Positions 10,309 to 22,741 of a stretch of DNA of 64,000 nt are shown here, piece after piece. How positions within the stretch are numbered: position 1 is the first letter of the stretch; every line of letters begins with the position of its first letter. Source of the DNA: Luteimonas sp. JM171 (GTDB taxonomy: Bacteria; Pseudomonadota; Gammaproteobacteria; Xanthomonadales; Xanthomonadaceae). The stretch covers positions 364,263 to 428,262 of the forward strand of contig NZ_CP017074.1 in the NCBI RefSeq assembly GCF_001717465.1. The letters run 5' to 3'. The notes beneath the pieces were generated by a model. The model saw nothing but the letters and a program-made list of their open reading frames with translations, was not told where the DNA came from and searched no databases. The translations under genes were made by a program, and so were the position numbers.

Positions 10309-10416
10309 GCCCTGCCGCGGCCGGAGGGCCTTTGCGCTCCATGTCCCCCGGCCTTCGCCTGCGGCTCCGGCCTCCTCCTATACTTACGCGCAAAGGCCCT
10401 CCGGCCGCGGCAGGGC
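10309..10416 (-). repeat. Palindromic intergenic element, copy 2 (inverted)
   Basis: The arms 10309-10337 and 10388-10416 are perfectly complementary over 29 bases. They enclose a 50-base core (10338-10387) that, read on the minus strand, differs from copy 3 at two positions and is close to copy 1. The core begins GTAAGTATAGGAGGAGGCCG and ends GGGGGACATGGA. This copy points the opposite way from copy 3, which lies 60 bases away. The 349-base interval 10237-10585 between nadE and lpxC holds these two copies and no gene that I can see. Confidence 0.9.
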
Positions 10417-10476
10417 TCGGCTCCGGAGGAGTCTGCGCCACATTGACTTTTCGGACGGACTGCCGCGACTTTGAGT

Positions 10477-10574
10477 GCCGGGTGGCGGGGCCCTCCAGTC
10501 GTAAGTGAAGGAGGAGGCCGGAGCCGCAGGCGAAGGCCGGGGGACATGGAGACTGGAGGGCACCGCCACCCGGC
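10477..10574 (+). repeat. Palindromic intergenic element, copy 3
   Basis: The arms 10477-10500 and 10551-10574 are complementary at 23 of 24 bases. The 50-base core (10501-10550) is nearly identical to copy 2 and similar to copy 1. The arm sequence (for example GGGCCCTCCAGTC) is different from the arms of copies 1 and 2, showing that arms vary while their pairing is kept. It begins 11 bases beyond the lpxC stop codon and could serve as its terminator. Confidence 0.88.
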
Positions 10575-10585
10575 GCCCCGCGGCG

Positions 10586-11494
10586 TCAGGCGGGAACGGG
10601 CTCGCCGTAGGCAACCGGGGCCGGGGCGCTCTCCGGGAAGGTCACGATTTCCCAGGCCGACTGCTCGGCCAGCAGCGCGCGCACCAGCTTGTTGTTGAGC
10701 GCATGGCCGGACTTGAAGCCTTCGAACGCGCCCAGGATGGGATGCCCGGCGAGGTACAGGTCGCCGATCGCATCCAGGATCTTGTGGCGCACGAATTCAT
10801 TGGCGTAGCGCAGCCCGTCCTCGTTGAGCACGCGGAATTCGTCGAGCACGATCGCGTTGTCCATGGATCCGCCAAGGCCCAGGTTGCGCTCGCGCATGAA
10901 CTCGAGGTCGCGCATGAAGCCGAAGGTGCGGGCGCGGCTCACCTCGCGGATGTACGCCTCGGTGGAGAACTCCACTTCGGCGCGCGACTCGGACACCGGG
11001 ATCGCCGGGTGGTTGAACTCGATGGTGAAGCCGAGCCGGAACCCGTCGTACGGTTCGAAGCGGGCGATCTTGTCGCCGTCACGGACCTCGACCGGGCGGA
11101 TGATGCGCATGAACTTCTTCAGCGCGTCCTGCTGCACGATGCCGGCCGACTGCAGCAGGAACACGAACGGGCCGGACGAACCGTCCATGATGGGCACTTC
11201 GGCCGCGGACAGGTCCACGTACAGGTTGTCCACGCCCAGGCCGGCCAGGGCCGACATCAGGTGCTCGACCGTCATCACCTTGCCCTCGCCGCGGCTCAGG
11301 CCGGTGCAGAGCATGGTTTCGGTGACGAGGTCGCCACGGGCGGGGATTTCGACCACCGGGTCCAGGTCAACCCGGCGGAACACGATGCCGGTGTCCACGG
11401 GGGCGGGACGCAGGGTCAGGTAAACCTTCTCGCCGCTGTGCAGCCCCACGCCGGTGGCGCGGATGATGTTCTTGAGGGTGCGCTGCTTGGGCAT
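10586..11494 (-). CDS. lpxC: UDP-3-O-acyl-N-acetylglucosamine deacetylase
   Basis: The 302-residue zinc hydrolase performs the committed step of lipid A synthesis; E. coli LpxC has 305 residues. The zinc ligands H78 ([10 protein letters not shown]), H237 and D241 ([13 protein letters not shown]) are in place, as are catalytic E77 and the general-acid region H264 (KSGHALNN). The start at 11494 ([20 protein letters not shown]) matches the family N-terminus; the in-frame ATG at 11545 would add 17 unconserved residues. It is downstream of ftsZ, from which it is separated by a terminator and its own promoter, as is common at the end of dcw clusters. Confidence 0.96.
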   Translation of the reverse strand: MPKQRTLKNIIRATGVGLHSGEKVYLTLRPAPVDTGIVFRRVDLDPVVEIPARGDLVTETMLCTGLSRGEGKVMTVEHLMSALAGLGVDNLYVDLSAAEVPIMDGSSGPFVFLLQSAGIVQQDALKKFMRIIRPVEVRDGDKIARFEPYDGFRLGFTIEFNHPAIPVSESRAEVEFSTEAYIREVSRARTFGFMRDLEFMRERNLGLGGSMDNAIVLDEFRVLNEDGLRYANEFVRHKILDAIGDLYLAGHPILGAFEGFKSGHALNNKLVRALLAEQSAWEIVTFPESAPAPVAYGEPVPA

Positions 11495-11548
11495 GGCAGG
11501 TCTTGTTCGCTGCGGAATTCGGCTCGCTCCCGGGAACGAACGCATGAA

Positions 11549-11577
11549 ATATTAACACGCGGCCGGCTGAACCTGAA
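11549..11577 (-). promoter_or_regulatory. Candidate sigma-70 promoter of lpxC
   Basis: On the minus strand TTCAGG (11572-11577) and TAATAT (11549-11554) are separated by exactly 17 bases and lie 55 bases before the lpxC ATG. They match the -35 and -10 consensus at 3/6 and 4/6. This is the only AT-rich spot between the ftsZ terminator and lpxC, which fits an independent lpxC promoter. Confidence 0.45.
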
Positions 11578-11650
11578 CGGAAGGCCGGGCACATGCGTGG
11601 CGCGAGCCAGCCTGCATCCGGGCGCGTGACGGTACCGCCAACCGGGTTCA

Positions 11651-11682
11651 AAACCCCGCCGGGCCGGCGCGGCCCGGCGGGA
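11651..11682 (-). terminator. Rho-independent terminator after ftsZ
   Basis: On the minus strand an 11-base GC stem (CCCGCCGGGCC with GGCCCGGCGGG, 656-666 and 672-682 of the 11 kb block) with a 5-base loop is followed by GTTTTG. It lies 63 bases past the ftsZ stop and before lpxC. It would end the long mraZ-ftsZ transcript. Confidence 0.75.
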
Positions 11683-11744
11683 AAAGTGTCACGACATGGT
11701 GCGTCCCGGCCCAACGCCGGGGCGCGGTTGCTGCGGGCGGGCGA

Positions 11745-12980
11745 TCAGTCCGCCTGGCGGCGCAGGAACGCCGGGATGTCCAGGTAGCTGCTGTCGGCGC
11801 CGAAGTCCGCCACCGCGGGCTTGGACGCGGTTTCACCGCTGTTGCTACCGCGCAGGCTGGCCGCGATGCTGGGCGCCTGGCTGGGGCCGGCCGAGCCGTC
11901 GTCGATCGGCAGGCCGGTGGTGCCATCGCGCTTGGCCTGGGTATGCACCAGCTGCACGTTGGGGCGCCGCGCCGGCTCCTGGCTGAAATCGCTGCGCGGG
12001 GTGCCCTGGCGGGCCGCGCCGCGATGCAGGCCGGTGGCCACCACGGTCACCCGCACCTCGTCCTGCATGTCCGGGTCGAGCACGGTGCCGATGACGATCG
12101 TCGCGTCCTCGCTGGCGAAGTTCTCCACCGTGCGGCCGACCTCGTCGAACTCGGCCATGGTGAAGTCGGGGCCGGCGGTGATGTTGACCAGGATGCCGTT
12201 GGCGCCGGCCAGGTTGACGTCGTCGAGCAGCGGGTTCTGGATCGCGCCCTCGGCCGCGGCCTGGGCCCGGTCGTCGCCGCGCGCCTCGCCGGTGCCCATC
12301 ATCGCCAGGCCCATCTCGCTCATCACGGTGCGAACGTCCGCGAAGTCGACGTTGATCAGGCCCGGGCGCACGATCAGGTCGGCGATGCCCTGCACCGCGC
12401 CCAGCAGCACGTCGTTGGCGGCGCGGAAGGCCTGGATCATGGTCGCGTTGCGGCCAAGCACCGAGATCAGCTTCTCGTTGGGGATGGTGATCAGCGAGTC
12501 GCAGTGCTGGCTCAGGTCCTCGATGCCCTTGAGCGCCACCTGCATCCGGCGCCGGCCCTCGAACGGGAACGGCTTGGTGACCACGGCCACCGTCAGGATG
12601 CCCATCTCCTTGGCCAGCTGCGCCACCACCGGCGCCGCGCCGGTGCCCGTGCCGCCGCCCATGCCGGCGGTGATGAACACCATGTCCGCGCCCTGCAGCG
12701 CGTCGATGATGACCTCGCGATCCTCCAGGGCGGCCTGCCGGCCGACCTCCGGGTTGGCGCCCGCGCCAAGCCCCTTGGTGACGCTGTCGCCCAGCTGCAG
12801 CTGCAGCTTCGCGCCGCAGTTGCGGATCGCCTGCGAGTCGGTGTTGGCGGTGATGAATTCCACCCCGTCAACGTTGCTGTTGACCATGTGCGCGACCGCG
12901 TTGCCGCCGCCGCCTCCCACGCCAATCACCTTGATGTTGGCATTGGGTGCCATTTTTTCTACCAGTTCGAAGTGCGCCAT
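11745..12980 (-). CDS. ftsZ: Cell division protein FtsZ
   Basis: The 411-residue tubulin-like GTPase polymerises into the Z-ring. The tubulin signature GGGTGTG is at residues 108-114, the nucleotide-binding [15 protein letters not shown] at 18-32, and the T7-loop region includes [16 protein letters not shown] variable, polar linker from about residue 320 ends in the conserved C-terminal peptide [11 protein letters not shown], which binds FtsA and ZipA. The start at 12980 ([18 protein letters not shown]) is the family start; an ORF-extending GTG/ATG at 13001 would add 7 residues. ftsA lies 106 bases upstream, the largest gap inside the division block, and could hold a separate ftsZ promoter. 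Confidence 0.97.
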   Translation of the reverse strand: MAHFELVEKMAPNANIKVIGVGGGGGNAVAHMVNSNVDGVEFITANTDSQAIRNCGAKLQLQLGDSVTKGLGAGANPEVGRQAALEDREVIIDALQGADMVFITAGMGGGTGTGAAPVVAQLAKEMGILTVAVVTKPFPFEGRRRMQVALKGIEDLSQHCDSLITIPNEKLISVLGRNATMIQAFRAANDVLLGAVQGIADLIVRPGLINVDFADVRTVMSEMGLAMMGTGEARGDDRAQAAAEGAIQNPLLDDVNLAGANGILVNITAGPDFTMAEFDEVGRTVENFASEDATIVIGTVLDPDMQDEVRVTVVATGLHRGAARQGTPRSDFSQEPARRPNVQLVHTQAKRDGTTGLPIDDGSAGPSQAPSIAASLRGSNSGETASKPAVADFGADSSYLDIPAFLRRQAD

Positions 12981-13086
12981 GTCGTGTGTCCTCGTATGCA
13001 AGAGTTTCTGGTTATGTGTTTGCCGCCGTTGCCCTGTTCCGCGCCGTCCCCGCCTCCGCTTCCGCCCTCCCTCTCCCGCGCCGCGC

Positions 13087-14322
13087 TCAGAACGCGCCGC
13101 GGTACCACTCCTTCAATTTCCTGAAGAAATTCCCCGCCGGGCCGCTGGGCAGCACCGGCCGCCGGGGGTTCTCGATCTGGCTGCCCATCAGCAGCAGGCC
13201 CACGCCGGTGGCGTGCACCGGGTTGCCCACCACCTCGCCCAGGCCGGTGACGTGCTGGGGGATTCCCACGCGCACCGGCATCTGCAGCATTTCCTCCGCC
13301 AGCTCCACCACGCCTTCCATCTTCGCGGCGCCGCCGGTGAGCACCATGCCCGCGCGCACGTGCTGCTCGAAGCCCGAGCGGCGCAGTTCGGCCTGCACCA
13401 TCTCGAAGATCTCCTCGTAGCGCGCCTGCACCGCCTGGGCCAGCGACTGGCGCGGCAGGCGCCGCGGCGGGCGGTCGCCCACGCTCGGCACCTGGATCGA
13501 TTCCTCGCTGGTGGCCAGCTGCGCCAGCGCGCAGGCGTAGCGCACCTTGATCTGCTCCGCCTCCGGGGTCGGCGTGCGCAGCATGTGGGCGATGTCCTCG
13601 GTGACCTTGTCTCCGGCGATCGGCAGGCTCGAGGTGTGGCAGATCGCGCCCTGCACGAAGACCGCCAGGTCCGTGGTGCCGGCGCCGATGTCCACCAGGG
13701 CCACGCCCAGTTCGCGCTCGTCGCCGGTGAGCACCGCGGTGCTCGAGGCCAGCGAGGACAGCACCAGGTCATCGATCTGCAGCCCGCAGCGCTGCACGCA
13801 CTTGGACACGTTGGCCGCGGCCGACTGGGCGCACACCACCAGGTGGGCGTGCACCTCCAGGCGCACGCCGGTCATGCCGACCGGGTTGCGGATGCCTTCC
13901 TGCGAATCGTCGAGCACGTACTCGCGCGGGATCGCGTGCAGGATCCGCTGGTCGGCCGGGATCGCCACCGCCTTGGCGGCTTCCAGCACCCGGTCCAGGT
14001 CCGACCAGGTCACCTCGCCGTCGCGGATCGGCACGATGCCGGGCGAATTCTTGCACTGCACGTGGTTGCCCGAGATCGACGCGTACACCGAGCGGATCTC
14101 GCAGCCGGCCATCAGCTCGGCTTCCTCGATCGCGCGCTGGATCGACTGCACCGTGGATTCGATGTCCACCACCACCCCGCGCTTGAGCCCGCGCGATTCG
14201 TGGCTGCCGATGCCGATCACCTCGATCGGGTTGCCCGGCGAGTACTCGCCGACCAGTGCCACCACCTTGGAGGTGCCGATATCAAGCCCCACGATCAGGG
14301 CCTTGTCGCCTTTGCGGTTCAT
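13087..14322 (-). CDS. ftsA: Cell division protein FtsA
   Basis: The 411-residue actin-like ATPase tethers FtsZ to the membrane. Phosphate-binding motifs are visible as [17 protein letters not shown] near the N-terminus and [14 protein letters not shown] at about 210, and [17 protein letters not shown] is the adenosine motif. The SHS2 (1C) domain follows the first actin subdomain. The last residues [13 protein letters not shown] form the expected amphipathic membrane-targeting helix. The ATG overlaps the ftsQ TGA (ATGA). Confidence 0.96.
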   Translation of the reverse strand: MNRKGDKALIVGLDIGTSKVVALVGEYSPGNPIEVIGIGSHESRGLKRGVVVDIESTVQSIQRAIEEAELMAGCEIRSVYASISGNHVQCKNSPGIVPIRDGEVTWSDLDRVLEAAKAVAIPADQRILHAIPREYVLDDSQEGIRNPVGMTGVRLEVHAHLVVCAQSAAANVSKCVQRCGLQIDDLVLSSLASSTAVLTGDERELGVALVDIGAGTTDLAVFVQGAICHTSSLPIAGDKVTEDIAHMLRTPTPEAEQIKVRYACALAQLATSEESIQVPSVGDRPPRRLPRQSLAQAVQARYEEIFEMVQAELRRSGFEQHVRAGMVLTGGAAKMEGVVELAEEMLQMPVRVGIPQHVTGLGEVVGNPVHATGVGLLLMGSQIENPRRPVLPSGPAGNFFRKLKEWYRGAF

Positions 14323-15107
14323 GTCGTTTGCGGATCCGGAATGCGTGTGGGGGATTGGGAACCCGTGGAGGCCAGGCCCTTCCCGGGCTGCTGCGCGTCG
14401 GCCCCTTCTTCCACTTCGCCCCAGACCAGGGCGAAGCCGTTGGTGTAGCGCAGGTCCGCGCGCTGCAGGCGCTCGGTGCGGTACTGCAGCAGCTGCGGCA
14501 ACAGGCGCGCGAACCGCTCCAGGCGGGGCCGTGCCTGGCGGCTGCCAACCACGATGCGGGTGCCGTTGGAGAGCACCAGCGACCAGCTGCCGCGGGTATC
14601 CAGGTCCACCGCGGACACCTCGTAGCCGGTCGGCGTGAACAGCGCGCGCGACTCGTTGTACAGCGCCACCACCTCCGTCACCCGGCTGTCCGGGCCGTTG
14701 AGCTGCGGCAGGCGCGGCGGCGGCTCGATTCCTGCCGCCGGGAACAGGCGGCCCTGTTCGGACAACAGCCGTTCGCTGCCCCAGCGCGCGAACGGCCGGT
14801 GTTCGACCACACGCACCTCAACCACGTCCGGCCAGCGCTTGCGCACCTCGGCGCTCTCCACCCATGGCAACGCCGCCACGGCGGCCTGGGCGTCGGCCAG
14901 GCGCATGGCGAAGAACCCGTCCCGGGCGTGCGGGAGCACCGCTTCGCGCAGCGCCTGGTCTTCCACATGCACCAGCTCGCCGGTGACCCGCAAGGTGGTC
15001 AGCGGCCAGCGCTCGGCGCCGATCCAGCCCTGAAGCACCGCCACGACCGGCAGCGCGACGACCGCCAGGGCCAGCATCCACACCAGGGTGCGCAGCAGGG
15101 CGTTCAC
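14319..15107 (-). CDS. ftsQ: Cell division protein FtsQ
   Basis: The 262-residue bitopic membrane protein bridges FtsA/FtsK with FtsB/FtsL in the divisome. A transmembrane helix (about residues 8-28, [20 protein letters not shown]) precedes a POTRA domain ([20 protein letters not shown]). A beta domain follows with [20 protein letters not shown] and the LDLDTRG region. The start is taken as GTG 15107 because it overlaps the ddlB TGA as GTGA and places the membrane helix right at the N-terminus. The only upstream ATG (15134) lies inside ddlB. Confidence 0.93.
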   Translation of the reverse strand: MNALLRTLVWMLALAVVALPVVAVLQGWIGAERWPLTTLRVTGELVHVEDQALREAVLPHARDGFFAMRLADAQAAVAALPWVESAEVRKRWPDVVEVRVVEHRPFARWGSERLLSEQGRLFPAAGIEPPPRLPQLNGPDSRVTEVVALYNESRALFTPTGYEVSAVDLDTRGSWSLVLSNGTRIVVGSRQARPRLERFARLLPQLLQYRTERLQRADLRYTNGFALVWGEVEEGADAQQPGKGLASTGSQSPTRIPDPQTT

Positions 15108-16038
15108 AGCGTCGACTCCAGGATCCGCCAGCACAGCTCCGCGTAATCGATGCCCAGCTGGGCCGCCGCCTTGGGCACCAGCGAATGGCTGGTCATGCCC
15201 GGTGCGGTGTTGATCTCCATCAGCGCGAAGCGCCCGTCAGCGTGGCGCATCACGTCCACCCGGCCCCAGCCGCTGCAGTCGGCGGCGTGGAACGCGTCCA
15301 GCGCCAGTTCCCGCAGCACCACCTCGTCGTTGCCTTCCAGGCCGGGGCACAGGTACTGGGTCTCGTCGGACACGTATTTGGCGTGGTAGTCGTACCAGTC
15401 GCCCGCTGGGACGATGCGGATCGAGGGCAGTGCCAGCTCGCCGATGATGGCGACGGTGTATTCACCGCCGGCCACCAGCTGCTCGGCCAGCAGCTCGTGC
15501 GGGTACCCGCGTGCAAACTCGAGCGCCTCGGCCAGGCCGGCCTCGTCCACCACGCGGAACACGCCCACGCTGGACCCCTCCGCCGAGGGCTTGATGAACA
15601 CCGGCAGGCCCAGCTCGCGCACCGCGGCTTCCACGTCGGCGCCGGGCGGCATGCGCACGAAACGGGCCGTGGGCAGTCCTTCGGCCTGCCAGACCTGCTT
15701 GGTGCGGATCTTGTCCATCGTCAGCGCGGACCCGAGCACCCCGGGGCCGGTGAACGGCACGCCCAGGGCCGACAACAGCCCCTGCAGGACGCCGTTCTCG
15801 CCGTCGCCGCCGTGCAGGATGTTGAACACCCGGTCCACGCTGCCCACGCGGATCTCCTCCAGCAGCGCCGGAATGCCGTCCACCGCGCGCGCATCGACGC
15901 CCCGCGAGCACAGCGCCTCGAGCACGCCATGTCCCGACGCCAGCGACACCTCGCGCTCGCTGGAGGTGCCGCCCAGCAGCACCGCCACCCGCCCGAAGGC
16001 GGCCGGGTCGGTGACGCGCAGCGCGGGCACGGACAGCG

Positions 16039-16042
<4 letters not shown>
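15104..16042 (-). CDS. ddlB: D-alanine--D-alanine ligase
   Basis: The 312-residue ATP-grasp enzyme makes D-Ala-D-Ala for the peptidoglycan stem. The start motif [19 protein letters not shown], the [14 protein letters not shown] loop, [15 protein letters not shown] and the C-terminal [19 protein letters not shown] (metal ligands) are all intact. It overlaps murC upstream by ATGA and ftsQ downstream by GTGA, so it is inside the coupled dcw transcript. Confidence 0.96.
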
Positions 16043-17483
<1,441 letters not shown>

Positions 17484-17487
<4 letters not shown>

Positions 17488-18803
17488 ACCGCGCTCCCCA
17501 AGGTAGGTTCAATCCGCTTGCGCGCGCTGCCACGGGCCACGGCGGTGGCGCCGGCGGGCGCCGGCGCGACGGCCGCCGGCAGCGGGCTCCCGGCGTCTTC
17601 TTCAGCCACCGGTGCCGGCGCCTCGCCGCGCAGCCGCGCCACCTGGCGCTCGGCACGGTCGAGTTCGTAGGAAATCCGCAGCAGCAGGCCGATCGCCATG
17701 CAGGTCATGAGCACGCTCGAGCCGCCGGCGGAGATGAGCGGCAGGGTCAGGCCCTTGGTCGGCAGCAGGCCGAGGTTGACGCCGATCGAGACCAGGCTCT
17801 GCAGTCCGATCATCAGGGCGATGCCGAAGGCGCAGTAGCCGGCGAAGTGGCGGCGCATTTCCACGCACTTGAGCCCCACCCAGAACGCCCGGCCCACCAG
17901 CAGCGCATACAGCGCGATCACCAGGCACACCCCAGCGAAGCCGAGCTCCTCGCCGATCACCGCGAGGATGAAGTCGGTGTGCGCCTCGGGCAGGTACGAC
18001 AGCTTCTGGATCGACGCGCCCAGGCCCACCCCCCAAAGCTCGCCCCGGCCGATCGCCATCAGCGCGTTGGCGAGCTGGTAGCCGCTGTTGAAGGGGTCGG
18101 CGAACGGGTCCATGAAGGAGGTCAGCCGGCGCATGCGGTACGGCTCGGCGATGGCAACGATCGCCAGCAGCGGCAGCAGCACCAGCACCGGCGCGGCCAT
18201 GCGCGGCAGGTGCACCCCGCCCAGCACCAGCATGCCGGCGGTGATCGCCAGCAGCAGGGCGAGCGAGCCGAAGTCCGGCTGCAGGACCAGCAGCAGCATC
18301 AGGCCCAGGGCCACGCCGATCGGCTTGAGCATCGCCGCCCAGGTGGCATTGACCTCGTCGCGGAAGCGCACCAGGTAGCTCGCCAGCCAGACGATGTACA
18401 TCAGCTTCACCGCTTCCACCGTCTGGAAATTGGAGACGCCCAGGTTGATCCAGCGCTGGGCGCCGTTCACCGTGTGACCCAGCCCGGGCACGAACACCGC
18501 CAGCAGCAGCACGAAGCATCCCAGCAGCAGCAGGCGATCGAAGCGCTCGATGGTCTTGAGCTCGGTGCGGGCCATCCACAGGCACAGCCCCACGCCCACG
18601 CCGAGGAACACCACGTGCCTGACCAGGAAGTGGAACGGTCCGACCTCCAGGTCCTCGGCCACGGCAATCGAACTCGAGCCCACCATCACCACGCCCAGCG
18701 CGGCCAGGGCCACGGCGGCGCCGATCAGCCACGGGTCGTAGCGCCCGTGGATGTCATCGATGCGGGTAGCCTGGCGCGGCGTTGGCACGTCGAAGCGGTC
18801 CAT
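17484..18803 (-). CDS. ftsW: Peptidoglycan glycosyltransferase FtsW (SEDS family)
   Basis: The 439-residue polytopic SEDS protein polymerises lipid II at the septum with FtsI. About ten membrane helices are seen. Family motifs include [45 protein letters not shown] and [18 protein letters not shown] with the catalytic Asp/Glu region, then [20 protein letters not shown]. The C-terminal 60 residues are cytoplasmic and Ala/Pro rich. The ATG at 18803 overlaps the mraY TGA by one base (TGATG), with no murD between; the stop overlaps murC by ATGA, with no murG between. Confidence 0.95.
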
Positions 18804-19888
18804 CAGCGCACCTTCAGCGTGGCCAGCCCGACCAGCACCAAGATCACGGAGATGATCCAGAAGCGCACGATCACGCGGGGCTCGGGCCAGCCCTTGAGTT
18901 CGAAGTGGTGGTGGATGGGCGCCATCCGGAACACGCGCTTGCCGGTGAGCTTGAACGACGCCACCTGGATCATCACCGAGAGCGTCTCGATGACGAAGAT
19001 GCCGCCCATGATCACCAGCACCAGCTCCTGGCGCACGATGACGGCGATGGTGCCGAGCACCGCGCCCAGCGCCAGCGCCCCGATGTCGCCCATGAAGACC
19101 ATGGCCGGGTAGGTGTTGAACCACAGGAATCCCAGCCCGGCCCCGGCGATCGCCGCGCAGATGATCACCAGCTCGCCGGCGCCGGGGATGTGCGGGATCT
19201 GCAGGTAGTCGGAGAACACGGCATGGCCGGAGGCATACGCGAACACGCCCAGGCCGCAGGCCACCAGCACCGTGGGCATGATGGCCAGGCCGTCCAGGCC
19301 GTCGGTGAGGTTGACCGCGTTGGAGAAGCCGACGATCCAGAAGTAGGCGATCAGCACGAAGGTGACGCCGGCCATGGGCAGCGCGACCGCCTTGAACAGC
19401 GGGATGTAGAACGTCGTTGCCGCCGGGACGTCGGCGGTGAGGAACAGGAACAGTCCCGCGGCCAGCCCGAACACCGACTGCAGCAGGTACTTCCAGCGCG
19501 ACTTGAGGCCGTTCGGGTCGCGGTGGACGATCTTGATCCAGTCGTCGTACCAGCCGATGGCGCCAAAGGCCACCATCACCGCCAGCACCACCCACACGTA
19601 CTTGTTGCGCAGGTCGCCCCACAGCAGCACTGACGCCAGCACGCTGATCAGGATCAGCGCCCCGCCCATGGTCGGCGTGCCGGCCTTGGAGAAGTGGGTC
19701 TTGGGGCCGTCGTCGCGGATCGGCTGGCCGCCCTTGTATTGCGCCAGGCGCCGGATCACCGCCGGCCCCCACCACAGCGACAGCGCCAGCGCGGTCAGGG
19801 CCGCCAGGATCCCGCGGAAGGTGAGGTAGTTGAACAGGCCGAAGAAGTCCTCCAGCCCCTGCAACCAGCGGGCGAGTTCAAGCAGCAT
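18803..19888 (-). CDS. mraY: Phospho-N-acetylmuramoyl-pentapeptide-transferase
   Basis: The 361-residue integral membrane enzyme makes lipid I from UDP-MurNAc-pentapeptide and undecaprenyl phosphate. The typical motifs are [19 protein letters not shown], the catalytic aspartates in GWYDDWIK and [28 protein letters not shown], and the HHH loop [13 protein letters not shown]. About ten membrane helices; length equals that of E. coli MraY (360). It overlaps murF by 11 bases upstream and ftsW by one base downstream. Confidence 0.97.
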   Translation of the reverse strand: MLLELARWLQGLEDFFGLFNYLTFRGILAALTALALSLWWGPAVIRRLAQYKGGQPIRDDGPKTHFSKAGTPTMGGALILISVLASVLLWGDLRNKYVWVVLAVMVAFGAIGWYDDWIKIVHRDPNGLKSRWKYLLQSVFGLAAGLFLFLTADVPAATTFYIPLFKAVALPMAGVTFVLIAYFWIVGFSNAVNLTDGLDGLAIMPTVLVACGLGVFAYASGHAVFSDYLQIPHIPGAGELVIICAAIAGAGLGFLWFNTYPAMVFMGDIGALALGAVLGTIAVIVRQELVLVIMGGIFVIETLSVMIQVASFKLTGKRVFRMAPIHHHFELKGWPEPRVIVRFWIISVILVLVGLATLKVR

Positions 19889-21275
19889 GGGTGGGATCTC
19901 CTCCGTTGTCCTGCAGCAGCGCGGAGACGATCCGCTCCATCGCGCTGGAGCGCGAACCCTTCACCAGCACCCGGGCCTGCGGATGCAAGCCGGCGCGCAG
20001 GGCGGTGGCCAGCGCCTCATGGGTATCGAAATGCGCGCCGCCCTCGCCGAACGCGTCCACGGCGGCCCGGCCCAATGCGCCCAGGGCGAACAGCTTCTCG
20101 ATCCCGGCCTCCCTCGCCCGCCTGCCGACCCCGGCGTGCAGGGCCTGCGCGTCTTCGCCCAGCTCGCCCATCTCGCCGAGCACCAGCCAGCGCTCGCCGC
20201 CGGTGGCGGCCAGGGTTTCGATGGCTGCGGCGAGCGACCCGGGGTTGGCGTTGTAGCTGTCGTCGATGAGCAGCGCGCCCGACGCCAGCCGGTGGCGGAC
20301 CAGCCGACCCGCGACGGGCTCGGCGCGCGCCAGCCCGGCGGCGATCACCTCGGGCGCTACTTCGGCCATGCCGATCGCCATCGACGCGGCCGCCAGCGCA
20401 TTGGCGACGTTGTGGCGCCCGGCCAGCGGCAGCTCCACGGCGGCCTCGCCGCGCGACGTCACCAGCACGAAGCGCGACCCGGCCTCGCCCACCTGCACCT
20501 GGCGGGCCGTCACGTCGGCGCTCGCCTCGAGCCCGAACCGGATCACCCGCCGGCCATGGGCGCGGTTGGCGAAATACTGGGAAAACGCATCATCGGCGTT
20601 GATCACCGCCACGCCGTCGGCGGGCAGCGCGTCGTAGATCGCACCCTTGGTGTCGGCGACCCCCAGCAGGCTGCCCATCCGTTCCAGGTGCGCCGGCGCC
20701 ACGTTGTTCACCACCGCCACGTCCGGTCGCGCCACCGCGGTCAGCCAGGCAATGTCGCCGGGCTTGCCAGCGCCCATTTCGTAGATGGCGAAACGGGCCT
20801 CCTCGGGACACTGGATCACCGCGAGCGGCAGCCCGATTTCGTTGTTGAAGTTGCCGGGGTTGGCATGGCTGGGCCCAATCTGCCGCAGAATCGACAGCAG
20901 CATCTGCTTGACCCCGGTCTTGCCGTTGCTGCCGGTGATCGCCGCCACCCGCGCCGGGCGCCCATGCTGCATGGCCGCCGCGATGGCGGCCAACGCGTGG
21001 CCGGTGTCCGCCACCACCACCTGCGGGATCCGCACCGGCGCCGGCCGGGACACCAGAGCCGCGCGCGCGCCGGCTTCGGCCGCCGCCTGCACATGGTCGT
21101 TGCCGTCGAAGCGCTCGCCCGCCAGGGCAACGAACAGCGCCGCGCGCCCGTCGCCGGCGTCAAAGGTGCGCGTATCGGTGAACAGGGACTCGATCAGGAC
21201 ATCGCCCGCGCCATCGGCCTCATGCAGGCGGCCGTTGGTCCACTGGGCGATGCGCGAGAGCGGCAGCGGGTTCAT
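19878..21275 (-). CDS. murF: UDP-N-acetylmuramoyl-tripeptide--D-alanyl-D-alanine ligase
   Basis: The 465-residue Mur ligase adds the D-Ala-D-Ala made by DdlB to the UDP-MurNAc-tripeptide. The P-loop is [15 protein letters not shown], followed by [27 protein letters not shown], and [19 protein letters not shown] in the C-terminal domain. The start at 21275 overlaps the murE TGA (ATGA); longer in-frame extensions lie inside murE and are rejected. It overlaps mraY by 11 bases at its 3' end. Confidence 0.95.
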   Translation of the reverse strand: MNPLPLSRIAQWTNGRLHEADGAGDVLIESLFTDTRTFDAGDGRAALFVALAGERFDGNDHVQAAAEAGARAALVSRPAPVRIPQVVVADTGHALAAIAAAMQHGRPARVAAITGSNGKTGVKQMLLSILRQIGPSHANPGNFNNEIGLPLAVIQCPEEARFAIYEMGAGKPGDIAWLTAVARPDVAVVNNVAPAHLERMGSLLGVADTKGAIYDALPADGVAVINADDAFSQYFANRAHGRRVIRFGLEASADVTARQVQVGEAGSRFVLVTSRGEAAVELPLAGRHNVANALAAASMAIGMAEVAPEVIAAGLARAEPVAGRLVRHRLASGALLIDDSYNANPGSLAAAIETLAATGGERWLVLGEMGELGEDAQALHAGVGRRAREAGIEKLFALGALGRAAVDAFGEGGAHFDTHEALATALRAGLHPQARVLVKGSRSSAMERIVSALLQDNGGDPTHAA

Positions 21276-22741
21276 TCCCTTTCCTCCAGCGCTGCACGCG
21301 CCTGTTCGGCGTCGTCGAACGGATGCCGGGTGCCGTTGATTTCCTGGTAGGGCTCGTGGCCCTTGCCGGCCACCAGCACGATGTCCCCCGGCCCCGCCTC
21401 GCCCACGGCGCGGCGGATCGCGGCGCGCCGGTCGCGCTCGACCCTCACCCGCGAGCGATCGGGGAACCCCGCGAGGATGTCGGCCACGATCGCATCGCCG
21501 TCTTCGCGCCGGGGGTTGTCGTCGGTGACGATGACCGCGTCGGCCAGGCGGCCGGCCACTTCCGCCATCTGCGGCCGCTTGCCGCGATCGCGCTCGCCGC
21601 CGCAGCCGAACACGCACACGATGCGCCTACGCGCATGCTCGCGCAGGCTCGACAGGGCCTGCTCCAGCGCGTCGGGGGTGTGGGCGTAATCAATCACCAC
21701 CATCGGCGCGCCCGCGCCGCCCAGGCGGTTCATCCGCCCTGCTACCGGCTGCAGCTGGCCCAGCACCTGTGCAATTTCATCGGCGCCAGCGCCCAGCGCG
21801 TGGAGGACGCCGGCCACGGCCAGCAGGTTGTCGACGTTGAACCGGCCGAGCAGTCCGGTCCGCACGGCGTGCGCTTCGTCGTTGATCCGGAGGCGGAATG
21901 CCAGCCCTTCGGCGTCCAACACGACCCCTTCGGCGCGCACGCGCGCTTCGGGCCGCCCCCGGGCGCTGGTGCCCACGGCCTGCAGCGCCGGGTCCAGCGC
22001 GGCATGCAGGCTGCGCCCGAAGTCGTCGTCGAGGTTCACCACCGCCGCGCGCAGACCAGGGGCCTGGAACAGGCGGGCCTTGGCCGCCCCGTAGGCATCC
22101 ATGTCACCGTGGTAGTCGAGGTGGTCGCGGGTGAGGTTGGTGAACACGCCCACCGCAAACCGCACCGCGTCCACGCGGCCCTGGTCGAGCGCGTGCGAGC
22201 TCACTTCCATCGCCACCGCCTGCGCGCCTTCATCGCGCAGCTGCGCCAGCAGCCCGTGCATGCGCGAGACCTGCGGCGTGGTGAACCCGGTGGGCTCGAC
22301 CTGGCCGTGCAGGCCCGCGCCCAGGGTGCCGATGCTGCCCGCGCGCAGCCCGCGCAGGCTCCACGCCTGGGCGAGCATCTGCACGGTGGACGTCTTGCCG
22401 TTGGTACCGGTCACGCCGACCACCGTCATGGCCGCCGACGGGCTGGCATGCAGGCGATCGGCCATGGCGCCGATGCGCGCGCGCAGGGCCGGCACCGCGA
22501 TGGCCTCCGGGGGGACCTGCACGCCGTGGGGCGCCGGCGGCTCGTACACGATCGCCGCCGCGCCCGCCGCCCGCGCCTGGTCCACGAAGCGCAGGCCGTG
22601 GGTGCCGAAGCCGGGAATGGCAAGGAACGCGTCGCCCGCGGCGACCTCGCGGCTGTCCTGCGACATGCCGGTCACCCGCAGCCCCGCCGGGACCCCGGCC
22701 ACATCAGGCAGCAGCTCCGAAAGCGGCAGGCCGGCACTCAT
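21272..22741 (-). CDS. murE: UDP-N-acetylmuramoyl-L-alanyl-D-glutamate--2,6-diaminopimelate ligase
   Basis: The 489-residue Mur ligase adds the third stem residue. The P-loop is [28 protein letters not shown] and [13 protein letters not shown] are in the C-terminal domain. The DNPRREDG motif is the known discriminator for meso-diaminopimelate rather than lysine, so the wall should be of the usual Gram-negative A1gamma type. ATGA overlaps join it to ftsI before and murF after. Confidence 0.96.
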   Translation of the reverse strand: MSAGLPLSELLPDVAGVPAGLRVTGMSQDSREVAAGDAFLAIPGFGTHGLRFVDQARAAGAAAIVYEPPAPHGVQVPPEAIAVPALRARIGAMADRLHASPSAAMTVVGVTGTNGKTSTVQMLAQAWSLRGLRAGSIGTLGAGLHGQVEPTGFTTPQVSRMHGLLAQLRDEGAQAVAMEVSSHALDQGRVDAVRFAVGVFTNLTRDHLDYHGDMDAYGAAKARLFQAPGLRAAVVNLDDDFGRSLHAALDPALQAVGTSARGRPEARVRAEGVVLDAEGLAFRLRINDEAHAVRTGLLGRFNVDNLLAVAGVLHALGAGADEIAQVLGQLQPVAGRMNRLGGAGAPMVVIDYAHTPDALEQALSSLREHARRRIVCVFGCGGERDRGKRPQMAEVAGRLADAVIVTDDNPRREDGDAIVADILAGFPDRSRVRVERDRRAAIRRAVGEAGPGDIVLVAGKGHEPYQEINGTRHPFDDAEQARAALEERE

